DNA from: Iodobacter fluviatilis
GTDB taxonomy: Bacteria > Pseudomonadota > Gammaproteobacteria > Burkholderiales > Chitinibacteraceae
NCBI RefSeq assembly: GCF_004194535.1
Contig: NZ_CP025781.1
Location: 2,666,001 to 2,730,000, forward strand
Length of the DNA: 64,000 nt
Direction: 5' to 3'
In this document: piece after piece, positions 39,638-49,770 of the stretch
How the letters are laid out: the number at the start of each line of letters is the position of its first letter
Numbering within the stretch: the stretch's first letter is position 1
Translations under genes and position numbers: made by a program
The notes under the pieces: model-generated
Told to the model about the DNA's origin: nothing
The model's input: only the letters and a program-made list of their open reading frames with translations
Database searches by the model: none

Positions 39638-41284
39638 TTAACGGGGGGTATTTCGCTTGTAATAATTCACCAGACCATTGGTCGAAGCGTCATGGTTTGT
39701 GGTTAAACCCGGAGTAGTTAAATCGGCTTCAATGGCTTTTGCCAATTGTTTGCCAAGCTCAACACCCCATTGGTCATAGGAATTAATATTCCAGACCGTG
39801 CCCTGTACGAATACTTTGTGCTCGTACAGCGCAATCAATGCACCTAAACGCCGCGGAGATAAACGCTGCATTAAGATGGTATTCGTTGGGCGATTACCTT
39901 CAAATACTTTATGCGGAACTAAAGCATCTTGGGCTTCGCCGGTAATGCCTTGGATATCTAATTCTGCCCGTACTTCGGCTTCATTTTTACCGCGTAAAAA
40001 CGCTTCTGTTTGGGCAAATACATTGGCCATCAGAATCGTGTTATGCGGTTCAGGAATATCTGGATGCTCGATTGTGGCAATAAAATCAACGGGCACAATT
40101 TGGCTGCCCTGATGCAATAACTGGTAATAAGCGTGTTGCCCGTTAATGCCGGTGTCACCCCATACCACGGGGCCGGTGCGATAATTCACGCGTTTGCCAT
40201 CCAAATCAACCGTTTTACCGTTTGATTCCATATCCAGTTGTTGCAAATATGCAGGGAAGCGATAAAGCGATTGGTTATAAGGGGAAATCAGCTGAGTAGA
40301 TGCGCCAAAGAAATTAACGTACCAAACACCTAACATGCCCATAATGACTGGCAGATTTTGCTCTAATGGCTTGCTGCAAAAATGCTGATCCATGGTATAT
40401 GCACCATGCAGCAAATCTTGGTAATTATGTTTGCCTAAATAAATAGCAATCGGTAAACCAATTGCGCTCCATAGGCTATAGCGGCCACCAACCCAATCCC
40501 AGAACTCAAACATATTATTGGTATCAATACCAAATTCGCCTACGGCTTTGGCATTGGTCGAAACGGCCACAAAATGTTTGGCAATATGTTTTTCATCACC
40601 CGATGCTTTTACAAACCATGCACGTGATGTGCGGGCATTGGTCAGCGTTTCTTGGGTGGTAAATGTTTTGGATGAAATAATAAAGAGCGTTGTTTCTGGG
40701 TTAAGTTCCGCTAGTACTGACATCACTTGATCGCCGTCTACCGTCGAAACAAAATGCATTTTTAAGCGTTTGTGGCCGTAATCTTTGAGTGCTTGGCACA
40801 CCATCAGCGGGCCAAGGTCGGAGCCGCCAATGCCGATATTGACAATATCTGTAATCACTTTTCCAGTGTAACCCAGCCATTCACCTGAGCGAACTTTATC
40901 TGAGAAGTCGCCGATTTTTTCTTTAACGGCATTGACCTTGGGCATGACATCTTCGCCATCCACGATTAATGGATGCTTGTCTAGATTGCGCAATGCGGTG
41001 TGTAGCACGGCACGGTGTTCGGTGCTGTTGATTTTTTGCCCAGAAAACATCGCTTTGATACGCGCTTCTAGGCCGCACTGACGTGCCAAGTCCATCAGCA
41101 AAGTCATGGTCTGGGCGGTGATGCGGTTTTTTGAATAATCAAAAAACAGGCCGCCTGATTCAAGCGAAAATTTGTCAAAGCGCTGTGGGTCGTCGTTAAA
41201 CAAATCACGCAGATGCAGGTGCGACACTTCTTTGAAGTGCTCTTCTAACGCCAGCCACGCGGGTGTTTGAGTGAGGTTTGACAT
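39638..41284 (-). CDS. pgi: Glucose-6-phosphate isomerase
   Basis: 548 residues, normal for the bacterial enzyme. Signatures are [51 protein letters not shown], and [15 protein letters not shown] with the catalytic His region. It interconverts glucose-6-phosphate and fructose-6-phosphate, letting fructose-6-phosphate from gluconeogenesis or chitin-derived amino sugars feed the oxidative branch. It starts 19 bp after hexR, so it is co-transcribed with zwf-pgl-hexR. Confidence 0.97.
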   Translation of the reverse strand: MSNLTQTPAWLALEEHFKEVSHLHLRDLFNDDPQRFDKFSLESGGLFFDYSKNRITAQTMTLLMDLARQCGLEARIKAMFSGQKINSTEHRAVLHTALRNLDKHPLIVDGEDVMPKVNAVKEKIGDFSDKVRSGEWLGYTGKVITDIVNIGIGGSDLGPLMVCQALKDYGHKRLKMHFVSTVDGDQVMSVLAELNPETTLFIISSKTFTTQETLTNARTSRAWFVKASGDEKHIAKHFVAVSTNAKAVGEFGIDTNNMFEFWDWVGGRYSLWSAIGLPIAIYLGKHNYQDLLHGAYTMDQHFCSKPLEQNLPVIMGMLGVWYVNFFGASTQLISPYNQSLYRFPAYLQQLDMESNGKTVDLDGKRVNYRTGPVVWGDTGINGQHAYYQLLHQGSQIVPVDFIATIEHPDIPEPHNTILMANVFAQTEAFLRGKNEAEVRAELDIQGITGEAQDALVPHKVFEGNRPTNTILMQRLSPRRLGALIALYEHKVFVQGTVWNINSYDQWGVELGKQLAKAIEADLTTPGLTTNHDASTNGLVNYYKRNTPR

Positions 41285-41303
41285 CTAATCTATCCTTATC
41301 TAA

Positions 41304-42155
41304 TCAGCTGTAATTGTCATGACCACGAACGCGCTTTTCTTTAAGGCTGCGCTTCATTTTTTCGAGTTGGTCTATGAGTTCTGGCCCACGCCTGAGCGCC
41401 ACGCCAACTGCAAGTACGTCGATAATTACCAGATGCACAATGCGGGTAATCATTGGAGTGTAGAGATCGGGGTCTTCCATCGTGTCGGCATATAGACAAA
41501 GCGTGCAACGCTTAGCCAATGGCGATTTGGAATGGGTAATGCCGATTACGTCGGCTCCAGCATCGCGGGCAATTTCTACTGAGCGCAGTAAATCCAAAGT
41601 GCGGCCTGAGTTAGATACAGCAACTACCGCATCCCCTGGCCCAAGCATGGATGCGCTCATGCCATGCATATGTGGATCGGTATAGGAAACGGTAGGCACG
41701 CCTAAGCGGAAAAACTTATTTTGCGCATCAATAGCCACCGCGCCAGATTGCCCCTGACCATAGACTTCGATCTTTTTGGCATTCGACATGATGGTAATTG
41801 CACGCTCCAATACATCGGTGTCCAGCTCATTACGGCAACGCAGTAGGTGCGAAATATTGTTATCAAATAATTTGCGTGCTAGATCGTGTGCTGAATCATC
41901 GCGGCTCACCATAGAGTGCACATAGGGCACGCCAGACACCAAGCTGCGTGTGAGACGTAGCTTGAAATCTTGCAAGCCAGAGCAGTTGAGTGAACGACAG
42001 AATCGAATCACAGTCGGTTGTGAAACCAATGCCAGTTCGGCAATTTGAGCGATCGGGGCGTTAGCCACCAAATTAGGTTGCTCAATCACCAACTCTGCGA
42101 CTTTGCGTTCTGATTTGCTGAGGCTATCGAGTGCGGCCTTGATACGTTCGAGCAT
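41304..42155 (-). CDS. hexR: RpiR-family regulator HexR
   Basis: 283 residues from the ATG at 42155 (MLERIKAALDSLSKSERK; AGAGAG lies upstream), nine codons after the longest possible start. The N-terminal HTH_6 domain covers about 1-75 (VSQPTVIRFCRSLNCSG) and the SIS sugar-phosphate-binding domain about 120-260 (GQGQSGAVAIDAQNKFFRLG, SNSGRTLDLLRSVEIARDAG). HexR homologues repress zwf, edd and related genes and release DNA when KDPG binds. The gene lies within the zwf operon, and two matching palindromes lie upstream of zwf and edd, which supports this identity and autoregulation. Confidence 0.93.
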   Translation of the reverse strand: MLERIKAALDSLSKSERKVAELVIEQPNLVANAPIAQIAELALVSQPTVIRFCRSLNCSGLQDFKLRLTRSLVSGVPYVHSMVSRDDSAHDLARKLFDNNISHLLRCRNELDTDVLERAITIMSNAKKIEVYGQGQSGAVAIDAQNKFFRLGVPTVSYTDPHMHGMSASMLGPGDAVVAVSNSGRTLDLLRSVEIARDAGADVIGITHSKSPLAKRCTLCLYADTMEDPDLYTPMITRIVHLVIIDVLAVGVALRRGPELIDQLEKMKRSLKEKRVRGHDNYS

Positions 42156-42182
42156 GTATTTTTCTCTCTGTAGGTTAGGCAT

Positions 42183-42229
42183 TTGCCCACGCAGAACTTT
42201 GACATCGACGCGTGGGCAATGATGCCCAC
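42183..42229. repeat. Hairpin between pgl and hexR
   Basis: TTGCCCACGC (42183-42192) can pair with GCGTGGGCAA (42210-42219), or GTGGGCA (42212-42218) with TGCCCAC (42223-42229); the two folds exclude each other. A CCCACCCTACA tail ties it to the GTAGGGTGGG family. Read leftward it may attenuate or protect the operon mRNA. Confidence 0.6.
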
Positions 42230-42239
42230 CCTACATCTC

Positions 42240-42941
42240 TTATGCGGCCCAAAATACCTGTTTAAGCCCATTGCACTGATTCAGTACTCGGCGGATAGGA
42301 AATAGCTCGGTTTCGGTTTTTTGCTCAAGTAAAGCTTCTTGCAATAATGCTTTTTTACTCTCACCAGTGATATGTACGATTACCGAGCGGGCTGCCGCCA
42401 AGGTCGGCAGCGTCAGTGTAATACGCTGATGCGGTGCGGCTGGTGGGGTAACTGCAGCGCAGCGCGCTGTTGAGGCACAGGCAAATTCTAGCTCTGCGGC
42501 CTTAGGAAATAGCGAGGCGGTATGGCCATCATCTCCCATGCCTAAAATTAATACATCAAGCGGAGCGGGCAGGGCTGCAAGGCGAGCTTCAATTGTGGCT
42601 TGCCCTTCATGGGCTGTTTGGGCGCTGGAGACTTGTGAGATAAATGTGGCGCTTGCCGCTTTATCTTGCAGTAGATTCTCGCGGGTGAGGCGCTCATTAC
42701 TATCGGCATGATCGGGGGCAACCCAGCGCTCATCGGCTAAAGTAATGATGACTTTTGACCAATCTAGCTCTTTAACGCGTAGCGCTTTAAACATGCCTGC
42801 TGGCGTTCTGCCACCAGATACCGCAATCCCTGCCTGGCCACGTGCAGCAATGGCCTCGCTTAATGTTTGTGCGATAAAGTCAGCCAGTTGTTGATCTAGC
42901 TCGCCTTTAGAGACAAATTCCTGCCAGGACAGAGACGACAT
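42240..42941 (-). CDS. pgl: 6-phosphogluconolactonase
   Basis: 233 residues of the NagB/DevB-like type: [15 protein letters not shown] near 45, [19 protein letters not shown] near 80, and [19 protein letters not shown] near 130. It hydrolyses 6-phosphogluconolactone made by Zwf to 6-phosphogluconate, the substrate of Edd. It is placed 62 bp after zwf in the same direction and before hexR. Confidence 0.95.
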   Translation of the reverse strand: MSSLSWQEFVSKGELDQQLADFIAQTLSEAIAARGQAGIAVSGGRTPAGMFKALRVKELDWSKVIITLADERWVAPDHADSNERLTRENLLQDKAASATFISQVSSAQTAHEGQATIEARLAALPAPLDVLILGMGDDGHTASLFPKAAELEFACASTARCAAVTPPAAPHQRITLTLPTLAAARSVIVHITGESKKALLQEALLEQKTETELFPIRRVLNQCNGLKQVFWAA

Positions 42942-43003
42942 GTAGTTACCTTTAATGATGATGAAAGAACGGGCCAGAAAACCGGCCCGCTTGTTAATTT
43001 AAA

Positions 43004-44458
43004 TTAATCTTCTTCGTGCCAGCATAGGCCATCACGGGATAGTAAAGCAGAAGAAGCCGCTGGGCCCCAAGTGCCTGCCGTGTATGGCTTAGGACCATCT
43101 GGGCTGCTTTCCCAGTTATCGATAATAGGCTCCACCCAACGCCATGCGGCACGTTGCTCATCGCGGCGTACAAATAGCGATAGATCACCACGAATCACAT
43201 CTAGCAACAGACGCTCATAAGCTTCTGGGCTGCGGGTTTGGAAGGTTTCTTTGAAATCCATATCCAAATGCACAGGGCGCAAGCGGCCTTGATTACCCGG
43301 CTCTTTTGCCATCATATAGAGGCGCACGGATTCATCGGGCTGCAGCTGAATCACTAAGCGATTCGGCGTGCTGGCGGCGCGGCCATAGATAGAATGAGGC
43401 GTTTCACGGAAGTTAATCACGATCTCGGCAAGGCGGTCAGATAGACGTTTACCTGTGCGCAGGTAAAACGGCACACCTGCCCAGCGCCAAGTTTGAATCT
43501 CTGCCTTAAGGGCAACAAAGGTTTCGGTTTTGGAGCCAGCAGGCACATCTGGCTCATCTAAATAGCCAGGCACAGGTTTGCCAGCCACGGCCCCAGCACG
43601 GTACTGACCACGTACTACTTTGGTGTGTACATCTTCAGGGGATAGGGGTTTTAGTGCACGTAAAATTTTGAGTTTTTCATCACGGACGGCATCGGCATCG
43701 ATCGATGCTGGTGGCTCCATCGCAACGATGGTGAGCAGTTGCAAGAGGTGGTTTTGCACCATATCGCGCAGTGCACCCGTTTTATCGTAAAAATCCGCAC
43801 GGGATTCAACACCAACTTGTTCGGTTACGGTAATTTGTACGTCGCGAATCCATTCCCTGCGCCAAAGTGGCTCAAGCAGCGTATTGGCAAAACGCAGCGC
43901 CATTAGGTTTTGGACGGGCTCTTTGCCCAAATAATGGTCGATTCGATAAATTTGGTGTTCTTGGAAATATTCACCGACTTCATCATTAATTTTATTTGAT
44001 GAGGCTAAATCGTGTCCAAGTGGCTTTTCAAGCACCACGCGGGCATTACCAGCGGCAAGGCCCACTTCAGAAAGACTCTTGGAAATAGGAGCGAATAAAT
44101 CAGGTGCAGTCGAGAGGTAAAACACACGAACACGCTTAGGAAAAGCATTCAGCGCATCGGCTAATTTGGTGAATTCTTCTGGATGATTGGAATCAAGATG
44201 CAAATATTCAATCCGTTCAGCAAATGTAGCCCAGTCGGCGTCATTGTAGTGCTTGCCCAGATAGCCTACAGCTAAAGCGTGGGCTTTATTGAGGTAAGCT
44301 GCGGTATCAGGAACACTACGGCCTAAACAGACAATGCGCCCTTCTAGGGGCAAATTCCCTTCTTGATGTTGGTGATAGAGCGCTGGTAATAATTTACGCA
44401 TTACCAAGTCGCCAGTGCCGCCGAACAGCACCATGTCGAAAGCGTCGATCTGAGTCAT
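43004..44458 (-). CDS. zwf: Glucose-6-phosphate 1-dehydrogenase
   Basis: 484 residues. N-terminal nucleotide fold VLFGGTGDLVMRKLLPALYH, active-site motif RIDHYLGKEPVQNL, and conserved WAGVPFYLRTGKRL in the C-terminal domain. It oxidises glucose-6-phosphate with NAD(P)+, entering the Entner-Doudoroff and pentose phosphate routes. First gene of zwf-pgl-hexR-pgi, divergent from edd. A HexR-type palindrome is centred about 100 bp upstream of the start. Confidence 0.97.
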   Translation of the reverse strand: MTQIDAFDMVLFGGTGDLVMRKLLPALYHQHQEGNLPLEGRIVCLGRSVPDTAAYLNKAHALAVGYLGKHYNDADWATFAERIEYLHLDSNHPEEFTKLADALNAFPKRVRVFYLSTAPDLFAPISKSLSEVGLAAGNARVVLEKPLGHDLASSNKINDEVGEYFQEHQIYRIDHYLGKEPVQNLMALRFANTLLEPLWRREWIRDVQITVTEQVGVESRADFYDKTGALRDMVQNHLLQLLTIVAMEPPASIDADAVRDEKLKILRALKPLSPEDVHTKVVRGQYRAGAVAGKPVPGYLDEPDVPAGSKTETFVALKAEIQTWRWAGVPFYLRTGKRLSDRLAEIVINFRETPHSIYGRAASTPNRLVIQLQPDESVRLYMMAKEPGNQGRLRPVHLDMDFKETFQTRSPEAYERLLLDVIRGDLSLFVRRDEQRAAWRWVEPIIDNWESSPDGPKPYTAGTWGPAASSALLSRDGLCWHEED

Positions 44459-44549
44459 CCGCGAGAATCCTTATACTTGAGTCGGTTTTTGGCCCTTAGC
44501 ACAACTGCTTCGTAAAAACAGAGCAGAGCCTACTTGGCGCGTAAGACTT

Positions 44550-44564
44550 TGTAATCTTACTACA
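44550..44564. promoter_or_regulatory. Probable HexR operator, zwf side
   Basis: TGTAATCTTACTACA fits the HexR consensus TGTARTWWWAYTACA except for one spacer base. It lies about 92 bp upstream of the zwf start in the zwf/edd intergenic region. Confidence 0.8.
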
Positions 44565-44719
44565 CAGCTAAATAGTGGCGCAAACGAAATTCGCCAAGGG
44601 CCGTTAATGATGGGGGTTAACACGTAGCGTAGAATGGTAACCCTGTGTAAATGTTGACTATTGATGCAGCGCAACGAAATTGTATTTCCCAGTCGATGCG
44701 GTTGAAGTTATAGATGCTT

Positions 44720-44734
44720 TGTAGTAAAACTACG
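44720..44734. promoter_or_regulatory. Probable HexR operator, edd side
   Basis: TGTAGTAAAACTACG fits the HexR palindrome with one end mismatch. It lies about 60 bp upstream of the edd start, a typical place for repression. With the site at 44550 it would let one repressor control both divergent operons. The rest of 44459-44794 holds no gene. Confidence 0.82.
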
Positions 44735-44794
44735 ATCAATTTTATAGAAATGTACGTGGCGTCGTGATGCCGCCGTAACTCGGAGCCCCTGTTT

Positions 44795-46621
44795 ATGTCT
44801 GTTCATCCCAAGCTTGCTGAAGTCACCGCCCGTATTATTGCAAGAAGCCAAGGCCCCCGTTCGCGTTATTTGGCCCACCTTGAGTTGGCCGCAAGTAAGG
44901 AGCCTTCACGTAAAGGTTTAGCCTGTACCAATCAGGCTCATGCTTGGGCTGCTGCGCCAGAAAACGACAAAATTATGATGCGTGAAATGCGTCAGCCTAA
45001 TTTGGGAATTGTCTCTGCATACAATGACATGCTGTCCGCGCACCAACCCTTTGAAGCTTTCCCTGCCCTGATTAAAGAAGCCGTTCGTCAAGCCGGTGCG
45101 ACTGCGCAATTTGCCGGTGGCGTACCCGCAATGTGTGATGGGGTAACCCAAGGCCAGCCGGGCATGGAGCTGAGCTTGTTTAGCCGCGATGTGATCGCAA
45201 TGTCTACTGCGGTTGGACTATCACACAATGTGTTTGATAGCGTAGTTTGCTTAGGCGTTTGTGACAAGATCGTACCGGGGTTGTTGATTGGTGCTTTGCA
45301 GTTTGGCCATTTACCAACGGTATTTGTTCCTGCTGGGCCAATGACTTCTGGCATCGCTAACAGTGAAAAAGCCAAGGCGCGCCAATTATTTGCCGAAGGT
45401 AAATGTGGCCGTGAAGAATTATTAGCCTCTGAAGAAGGCTCTTACCACGGTGCCGGTACCTGCACCTTTTTTGGTACGGCCAATTCTAATCAAATGTTGA
45501 TGGAAGTCATGGGCTTGCACTTGCCTGGTGCGGCCTTTGTAAACCCGAATACCCCACTGCGTGATGCCTTAACTGTTGCGGCAGCACAACGTGCTATTGC
45601 TATTACTTATAAGGGCAATGAGTTTACCCCTGTCGGAAAAGTGGTTGATGAAAAATGCATTGTGAACGGTATTGTTGGCCTGATGGCAACCGGTGGCTCA
45701 ACCAATCACACCATTCATTTGATTGCCATTGCACGGGCTGCTGGCATCATCATTGATTGGAGTGATTTCGACGATTTATCCGCAATTATTCCATTGCTCG
45801 CAAAAATCTATCCAAACGGCTCTGCAGATGTAAATCACTTCCATGCCGCTGGCGGTATGGGTTTCTTGATTCGTGAATTGCTAGATGCAGGTTTGATGCA
45901 CGAAGACGTGTTGACCGTGGCAGGTAAGAGCTTGCGCCCTTATGCCAATGAGCCTTTCCTTGGTGAAGATGGTAAGGCGGTATGGCGTGCAGCGCCTACC
46001 GAGCCAGTGGATGACAATGTAGTTCGTCATGCAAGTAATCCATTTAGCGCCGATGGTGGTTTACGTCTTTTGGTTGGTAATTTGGGCCGCTCCGTGATTA
46101 AAATTTCGGCCGTTAAGCCAGAAAACCGTAACGTAGTTGCCCCTGCAATTGTGTTTAATGATCAAGACGATGTACTGGCGGCATTTAAACGTGGCGAGCT
46201 AGAAAAAGACTTTGTGGTGGTGCTGCGTTTCCAAGGGCCACGTGCCAATGGTATGCCCGAGCTGCATAAGCTCACCCCTGTGCTGGGTTTATTGCAGGAT
46301 CGTGGCTTTAAAGTAGCGCTGGTTACCGATGGGCGCATGTCGGGCGCATCGGGTAAAGTACCGTCGGCTATCCATATGACGCCAGAAGTATTAAATGGTG
46401 GGCCACTCGGTAAGGTGAGAAGCGGCGATATGATTCGCTTAGATGCCGATGCGGGCATCGTTGAAGCCTTGGTTGATGCGGCTGAATGGGCTGCTCGAAC
46501 CGTGGATACTGCAGATTTATCTGCAAATGAACATGGCATGGGGCGCGAGCTGTTCGCGACTTTCCGTGGTGCAGCAACCGGCGCAGAAGAGGGCGCGATC
46601 AGTATGGGCTTGGCTCATTAA
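44795..46621 (+). CDS. edd: Phosphogluconate dehydratase
   Basis: 608 residues, the usual Edd length (IlvD/Edd family). Conserved cysteine-containing segments for the 4Fe-4S cluster are [31 protein letters not shown] and [18 protein letters not shown], and the signature [18 protein letters not shown] is present. It converts 6-phosphogluconate to KDPG. Divergent from zwf and probably HexR-controlled; eda follows after 84 bp. Confidence 0.97.
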   Translation: MSVHPKLAEVTARIIARSQGPRSRYLAHLELAASKEPSRKGLACTNQAHAWAAAPENDKIMMREMRQPNLGIVSAYNDMLSAHQPFEAFPALIKEAVRQAGATAQFAGGVPAMCDGVTQGQPGMELSLFSRDVIAMSTAVGLSHNVFDSVVCLGVCDKIVPGLLIGALQFGHLPTVFVPAGPMTSGIANSEKAKARQLFAEGKCGREELLASEEGSYHGAGTCTFFGTANSNQMLMEVMGLHLPGAAFVNPNTPLRDALTVAAAQRAIAITYKGNEFTPVGKVVDEKCIVNGIVGLMATGGSTNHTIHLIAIARAAGIIIDWSDFDDLSAIIPLLAKIYPNGSADVNHFHAAGGMGFLIRELLDAGLMHEDVLTVAGKSLRPYANEPFLGEDGKAVWRAAPTEPVDDNVVRHASNPFSADGGLRLLVGNLGRSVIKISAVKPENRNVVAPAIVFNDQDDVLAAFKRGELEKDFVVVLRFQGPRANGMPELHKLTPVLGLLQDRGFKVALVTDGRMSGASGKVPSAIHMTPEVLNGGPLGKVRSGDMIRLDADAGIVEALVDAAEWAARTVDTADLSANEHGMGRELFATFRGAATGAEEGAISMGLAH

Positions 46622-46635
46622 TTAAGTTGTACATC

Positions 46636-46664
46636 GGATGGGTGGAGCTGCGTTTAACCCATCC
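46636..46664. repeat. Hairpin between edd and eda
   Basis: GGATGGGT (46636-46643) pairs with ACCCATCC (46657-46664) around a 13-base loop. No T run follows, so a partial terminator or mRNA-stabilising hairpin is more likely than full termination. Confidence 0.55.
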
Positions 46665-46705
46665 TACTCATCACATCATTTACTACAGAACAGGAAGAAC
46701 AACCC

Positions 46706-47329
46706 ATGCAAATTCGCGAAATCATGCGCTCTTGTCCGGTGATGCCGGTTTTGGTCATCGAGAAAGTAGAACACGCCGTGCCATTGGCTAAAGCCTTGGT
46801 AGAGGGGGGCATCTGTGTTCTTGAGGTGACTTTACGTACCGAAGCAGCTTTAGCTGCAGTGCGTGCGATTGTTGATAATGTGCCTGGCGCTATTGTGGGT
46901 GTGGGCACCGTGGTTCGACCTGAACAATTTGCTGAAGCGAAAGCTGCCGGAGCAGTCTTTGCTGTAACCCCTGGGCTGACACCTAAGTTAGCTGCTGCCG
47001 CTCGTGCTGCACAAATTGAATTACTACCCGGTGTAATGACGCCTTCTGAAGCGATTGCTGCTTTGGAAGAAGGCTTTGATGCGCTGAAGTTATTCCCTGC
47101 TGAGCAAGCCGGTAGCTTGGGTATGCTGAAAGCAATGGGTGGACCGCTGCCACAAATCTTATTTTGCCCAACTGGTGGTGTAAGCCCTGAATCTGCACCT
47201 AAGTTATTGGCCTTGCCAAACGTAGGTTGCGTGGGTGGCTCTTGGTTGGCGCCTAAGGAAATGGTTGCAGCGGGTGATTGGGCTGGTATTACAGCGCTTG
47301 CTCGTGCTGCGGCGGCATTTGGAAAGTAA
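46706..47329 (+). CDS. eda: KDPG aldolase (2-dehydro-3-deoxy-phosphogluconate aldolase)
   Basis: 207 residues, standard for class I KDPG aldolase. Glu of LEVTLRTEAAL, phosphate-binding GVGTVVRPEQF, and the Schiff-base Lys in DALKLFPAEQAG are all visible. It splits KDPG to pyruvate and glyceraldehyde-3-phosphate. GGAAGAAC precedes the ATG. Second gene of the edd-eda unit; gap, which uses one of its products, follows. Confidence 0.97.
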   Translation: MQIREIMRSCPVMPVLVIEKVEHAVPLAKALVEGGICVLEVTLRTEAALAAVRAIVDNVPGAIVGVGTVVRPEQFAEAKAAGAVFAVTPGLTPKLAAAARAAQIELLPGVMTPSEAIAALEEGFDALKLFPAEQAGSLGMLKAMGGPLPQILFCPTGGVSPESAPKLLALPNVGCVGGSWLAPKEMVAAGDWAGITALARAAAAFGK

Positions 47330-47340
47330 TTAAATTGTAA

Positions 47341-47364
47341 GGTGGGCATAAAAACGTGCTCACC
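47341..47364. repeat. Hairpin downstream of eda
   Basis: GGTGGGCA (47341-47348) pairs with TGCTCACC (47357-47364) with one mismatch. Related to the other GGTGGGCA hairpins; possibly a weak terminator separating eda from gap. Confidence 0.5.
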
Positions 47365-47511
47365 CTCAGATTTAAATCAATATTTCATTATTTATAGGGA
47401 ATAGCCATATCGTCAGCAAGGCGACAGTTGGGTATTCTTTGTATTCGATTTTTTTATGCGCGGCTCTATAACGGGCGCGTTTTTTCTGAACTCTCTGAGG
47501 AGCACCAGGCA

Positions 47512-48528
47512 ATGGCAGCAATTCGTATCGCAATTAACGGCTACGGTCGTATCGGTCGCAATGTACTGCGCGCTTTGTATGAGTCTGGCCGTACTGATGA
47601 ATTCCAAATTGTGGCAATTAACGATCTGGGCGATGCTAAAACCAACGCTCACTTAACACAATACGATACTGTGCACGGTAAATTTGCTGGCAAAGTATCG
47701 GTAGATGGCGATTTTATGATCGTAAATGGCGATAAAATTCGCGTTTGCGCTCAGCGTAACCCCGCTGATTTGCCATGGAAAGAGATCGGCGTGGATGTCG
47801 TGATGGAATGTACTGGCTTTTTTGCTAGTAAAGCAAAGGCTTCTGCGCACATTACTGCTGGCGCGAAAAAAGTCATCATCTCCGCTCCTGGTGGCAGCGA
47901 TGTAGATGCAACCATCGTGTTTGGCGTAAACCATGACACACTGAAATCAACAGACACTGTTATTTCAAATGCATCATGCACAACCAATTGCTTAGCGCCT
48001 TTGGTTAAGCCTTTGAACGATAAAATTGGCCTAGTTTCTGGTTTGATGACCACGATTCATAGCTACACCAACGACCAAGTTCTGACTGATGTTTATCATG
48101 AAGATCTACGTCGTGCTCGTTCAGCAACTCATTCTATGATCCCTACTAAGACCGGCGCTGCGGCGGCTGTGGCCTTGGTATTGCCAGAATTAAAAGGCAA
48201 GCTGGATGGTTTTGCTGTGCGCGTACCAACGATCAATGTGTCTTTGGTTGACCTGACATTCACCGCTGCGCGTGAAACAACGGTTGAAGAAATTAACCAA
48301 ATCATGAAAGAAGCGTCGGAAGGCTCACTAAAAGGCGTGTTGAACTACAACGACCTGCCTTTAGTGTCGATTGACTTCAACCATGACCCCGCTTCTTCTA
48401 CTTATGAAGCATCGCAAACTAAGGTTTCCGGTGGTACTTTGGTGAAAGTTCTGTCTTGGTACGACAACGAGTGGGGCTTCTCCAACCGTATGCTAGATAC
48501 CACTAAGGCTTTGTGGAACGCAAAATAA
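47512..48528 (+). CDS. gap: Glyceraldehyde-3-phosphate dehydrogenase
   Basis: 338 residues from the ATG at 47512 (GAGGAG about 10 bases upstream). NAD loop [15 protein letters not shown], catalytic Cys in [17 protein letters not shown], and [13 protein letters not shown] near the C-terminus. It oxidises glyceraldehyde-3-phosphate to 1,3-bisphosphoglycerate, continuing from Eda. The upstream 180 bp contain no HexR-like palindrome that I could find, so it may be regulated separately from edd-eda. A longer open frame to 47428 lacks family similarity. Confidence 0.97.
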   Translation: MAAIRIAINGYGRIGRNVLRALYESGRTDEFQIVAINDLGDAKTNAHLTQYDTVHGKFAGKVSVDGDFMIVNGDKIRVCAQRNPADLPWKEIGVDVVMECTGFFASKAKASAHITAGAKKVIISAPGGSDVDATIVFGVNHDTLKSTDTVISNASCTTNCLAPLVKPLNDKIGLVSGLMTTIHSYTNDQVLTDVYHEDLRRARSATHSMIPTKTGAAAAVALVLPELKGKLDGFAVRVPTINVSLVDLTFTAARETTVEEINQIMKEASEGSLKGVLNYNDLPLVSIDFNHDPASSTYEASQTKVSGGTLVKVLSWYDNEWGFSNRMLDTTKALWNAK

Positions 48529-48549
48529 GCGTCCATTATTGCTTGTAAA

Positions 48550-48580
48550 AAAGTGCCCACAGCGATGTGGGTATTTTTTT
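48550..48580 (+). terminator. Intrinsic terminator of gap
   Basis: Stem CCCACA (48556-48561) / TGTGGG (48566-48571) followed by a run of seven T's, 20 bp past the stop codon; an A run on the other side makes it possibly bidirectional. Confidence 0.88.
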
Positions 48581-48699
48581 GCCCACTATTTTTGCATCAT
48601 GCAATAAGACTGCACTGAGCACTCAAAGCATCGTGTGTGATTGTTTTATATTCCACAGTATCCTGCCGTGGGATGGGTTTGTGTCGCTCACTTAAGCCT

Positions 48700-48967
48700 A
48701 GGTTCTGTTGACGTTTCATTCACGGCTGCGTTTGGCCCCGATTTGGGGCTGAACAAGGAGAAAATGGCGACATGGTACGAGCACCATGAGCGATTTTTAA
48801 CTTTCGTTCAGCCCCAAAAAGGGGCTAAACCCGAAGGGCTGAGCCGGAAAATGGCCATTCACTGCGTGATGCTCCTCGACAATAACCCGTTATTGCCTTC
48901 GTCACATGCTTTGTGCCAGGTCGTTTTCCGGCTCAGCGCAATGGCGAATAAAACGTCAACAGACCCT
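48700..48967 (+). mobile_element. MITE (CTAG-target family), complete copy
   Basis: 268 bp with terminal repeats AGGTTCTGTTGACGTTTCAT (48700-) and GAATAAAACGTCAACAGACC (48946-), flanked by CCTAG and CTAG. Internally it contains nested inverted repeats (CAGCCCC/GGGGCTG, GCCGGAAAA/TTTTCCGGC). An ORF drawn across it (48641-49180) has no family resemblance and is treated as spurious. Confidence 0.9.
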
Positions 48968-49133
48968 AGCGGGCTGTCGGACTTAAGACTGATCGACTAC
49001 GGAAAAGCCGGATTTTGCCATATTTCACGCATTTTCTCGTTGAATAGCCAGCTATTCGCCTCAAAAGCCCGCGAAATCTGTCTCAAACCGGTCTTTCCCT
49101 CGCTACGATCGTTTAAGTTCGACAGGCTGCTAG
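48966..49133 (+). mobile_element. Second, unrelated MITE-like element sharing the CTAG
   Basis: 168 bp bounded by CTAGCGGGCTGTCGGACTTA and its inverted partner TTAAGTTCGACAGGCTGCTA, matching at 18 of 21 positions. The left CTAG is the same four bases that end the preceding MITE. The interior (GCCAGCTATTCGCCTCAAAA and neighbours) encodes nothing obvious. Confidence 0.72.
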
Positions 49134-49721
49134 CGGCGAGTTCTGATTTTGATGTGTTTGGGGATGATTACGGCAGCTAGGGATAAACCCCTGGAGGTGT
49201 GATGGAATTTATTTGTTTCTCTTTTGAGGCTATTAGATGTTGCAGATCAGCAACATCAGCTCTTTTTTTGGTGTAGAGGCTAATTGTTTTAAAGTACCAA
49301 TTAAAATGCCAAATGAATTTATTGGCTTTGTTTTTTATTTATACCGTAAGAGTTTGCTGTAAGTATTTCTAATGTTTTAGTATAAATACCTTGTAGTACA
49401 TATCACCATTTAAGTAATTTGTTTTGGTAATTTTTGTTTTATTTTGTGTTTTTTATTATTAGATATTTTTTTTAAATTAACGTATATCGCGCCTGTTTAT
49501 TAAAAATAATGTTTATTGCTTAGTGTATTTGGGTTTTTTGTTTGTTGGTATTTTTACTTATAAGGGTTTGGTATTTTTACAGCAGAACAAAATTAATCGC
49601 TGTGTTTATATATGGGCTTCGGAGCACCTAGTACGCATATTTATTTATAAGTGGATTCGTATTGATGAATTAGCTTTAAGTAAAGCGCTGCAAGGTAATC
49701 CATTTAAAATCATATGAATCC
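49134..49721. other. AT-rich intergenic region before the porins
   Basis: About 590 bp, strongly AT-rich, with no credible gene; a 64-codon frame at 49523-49717 has no ribosome site or recognisable motif. It holds one strong orphan terminator (49236-49268). The region probably carries the porin promoter and long leader. Confidence 0.6.
49236..49268 (+). terminator. Orphan intrinsic terminator
   Basis: A perfect 8-bp stem GATGTTGC / GCAACATC with loop AGATCA is followed by AGCTCTTTTTTT. No gene ends nearby: the next upstream gene (gap) has its own terminator. It may end a small RNA that begins within or just after the MITEs. Confidence 0.7.
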
Positions 49722-49740
49722 GAATTCACACAGTGAATTC
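49722..49740. promoter_or_regulatory. Palindrome in the porin leader
   Basis: GAATTCAC-ACA-GTGAATTC, a perfect 8-bp inverted repeat 30 bp before the porin start. It could be an operator or an mRNA hairpin near the ribosome site (AAAGGAATC at 49758). Confidence 0.45.
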
Positions 49741-49770
49741 GTGGCTCAACCAAGATAAAGGAATCTCAGT

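Noticed and set aside
48641-49180. A 179-codon open frame across the MITEs
   Set aside because: It is translated repeat sequence spanning both MITEs and their shared CTAG, with no family motif and no ribosome-binding site.
49523-49717. A 64-codon frame upstream of the first porin
   Set aside because: AT-rich, no Shine-Dalgarno sequence, no recognisable motif, and in the probable porin promoter region.
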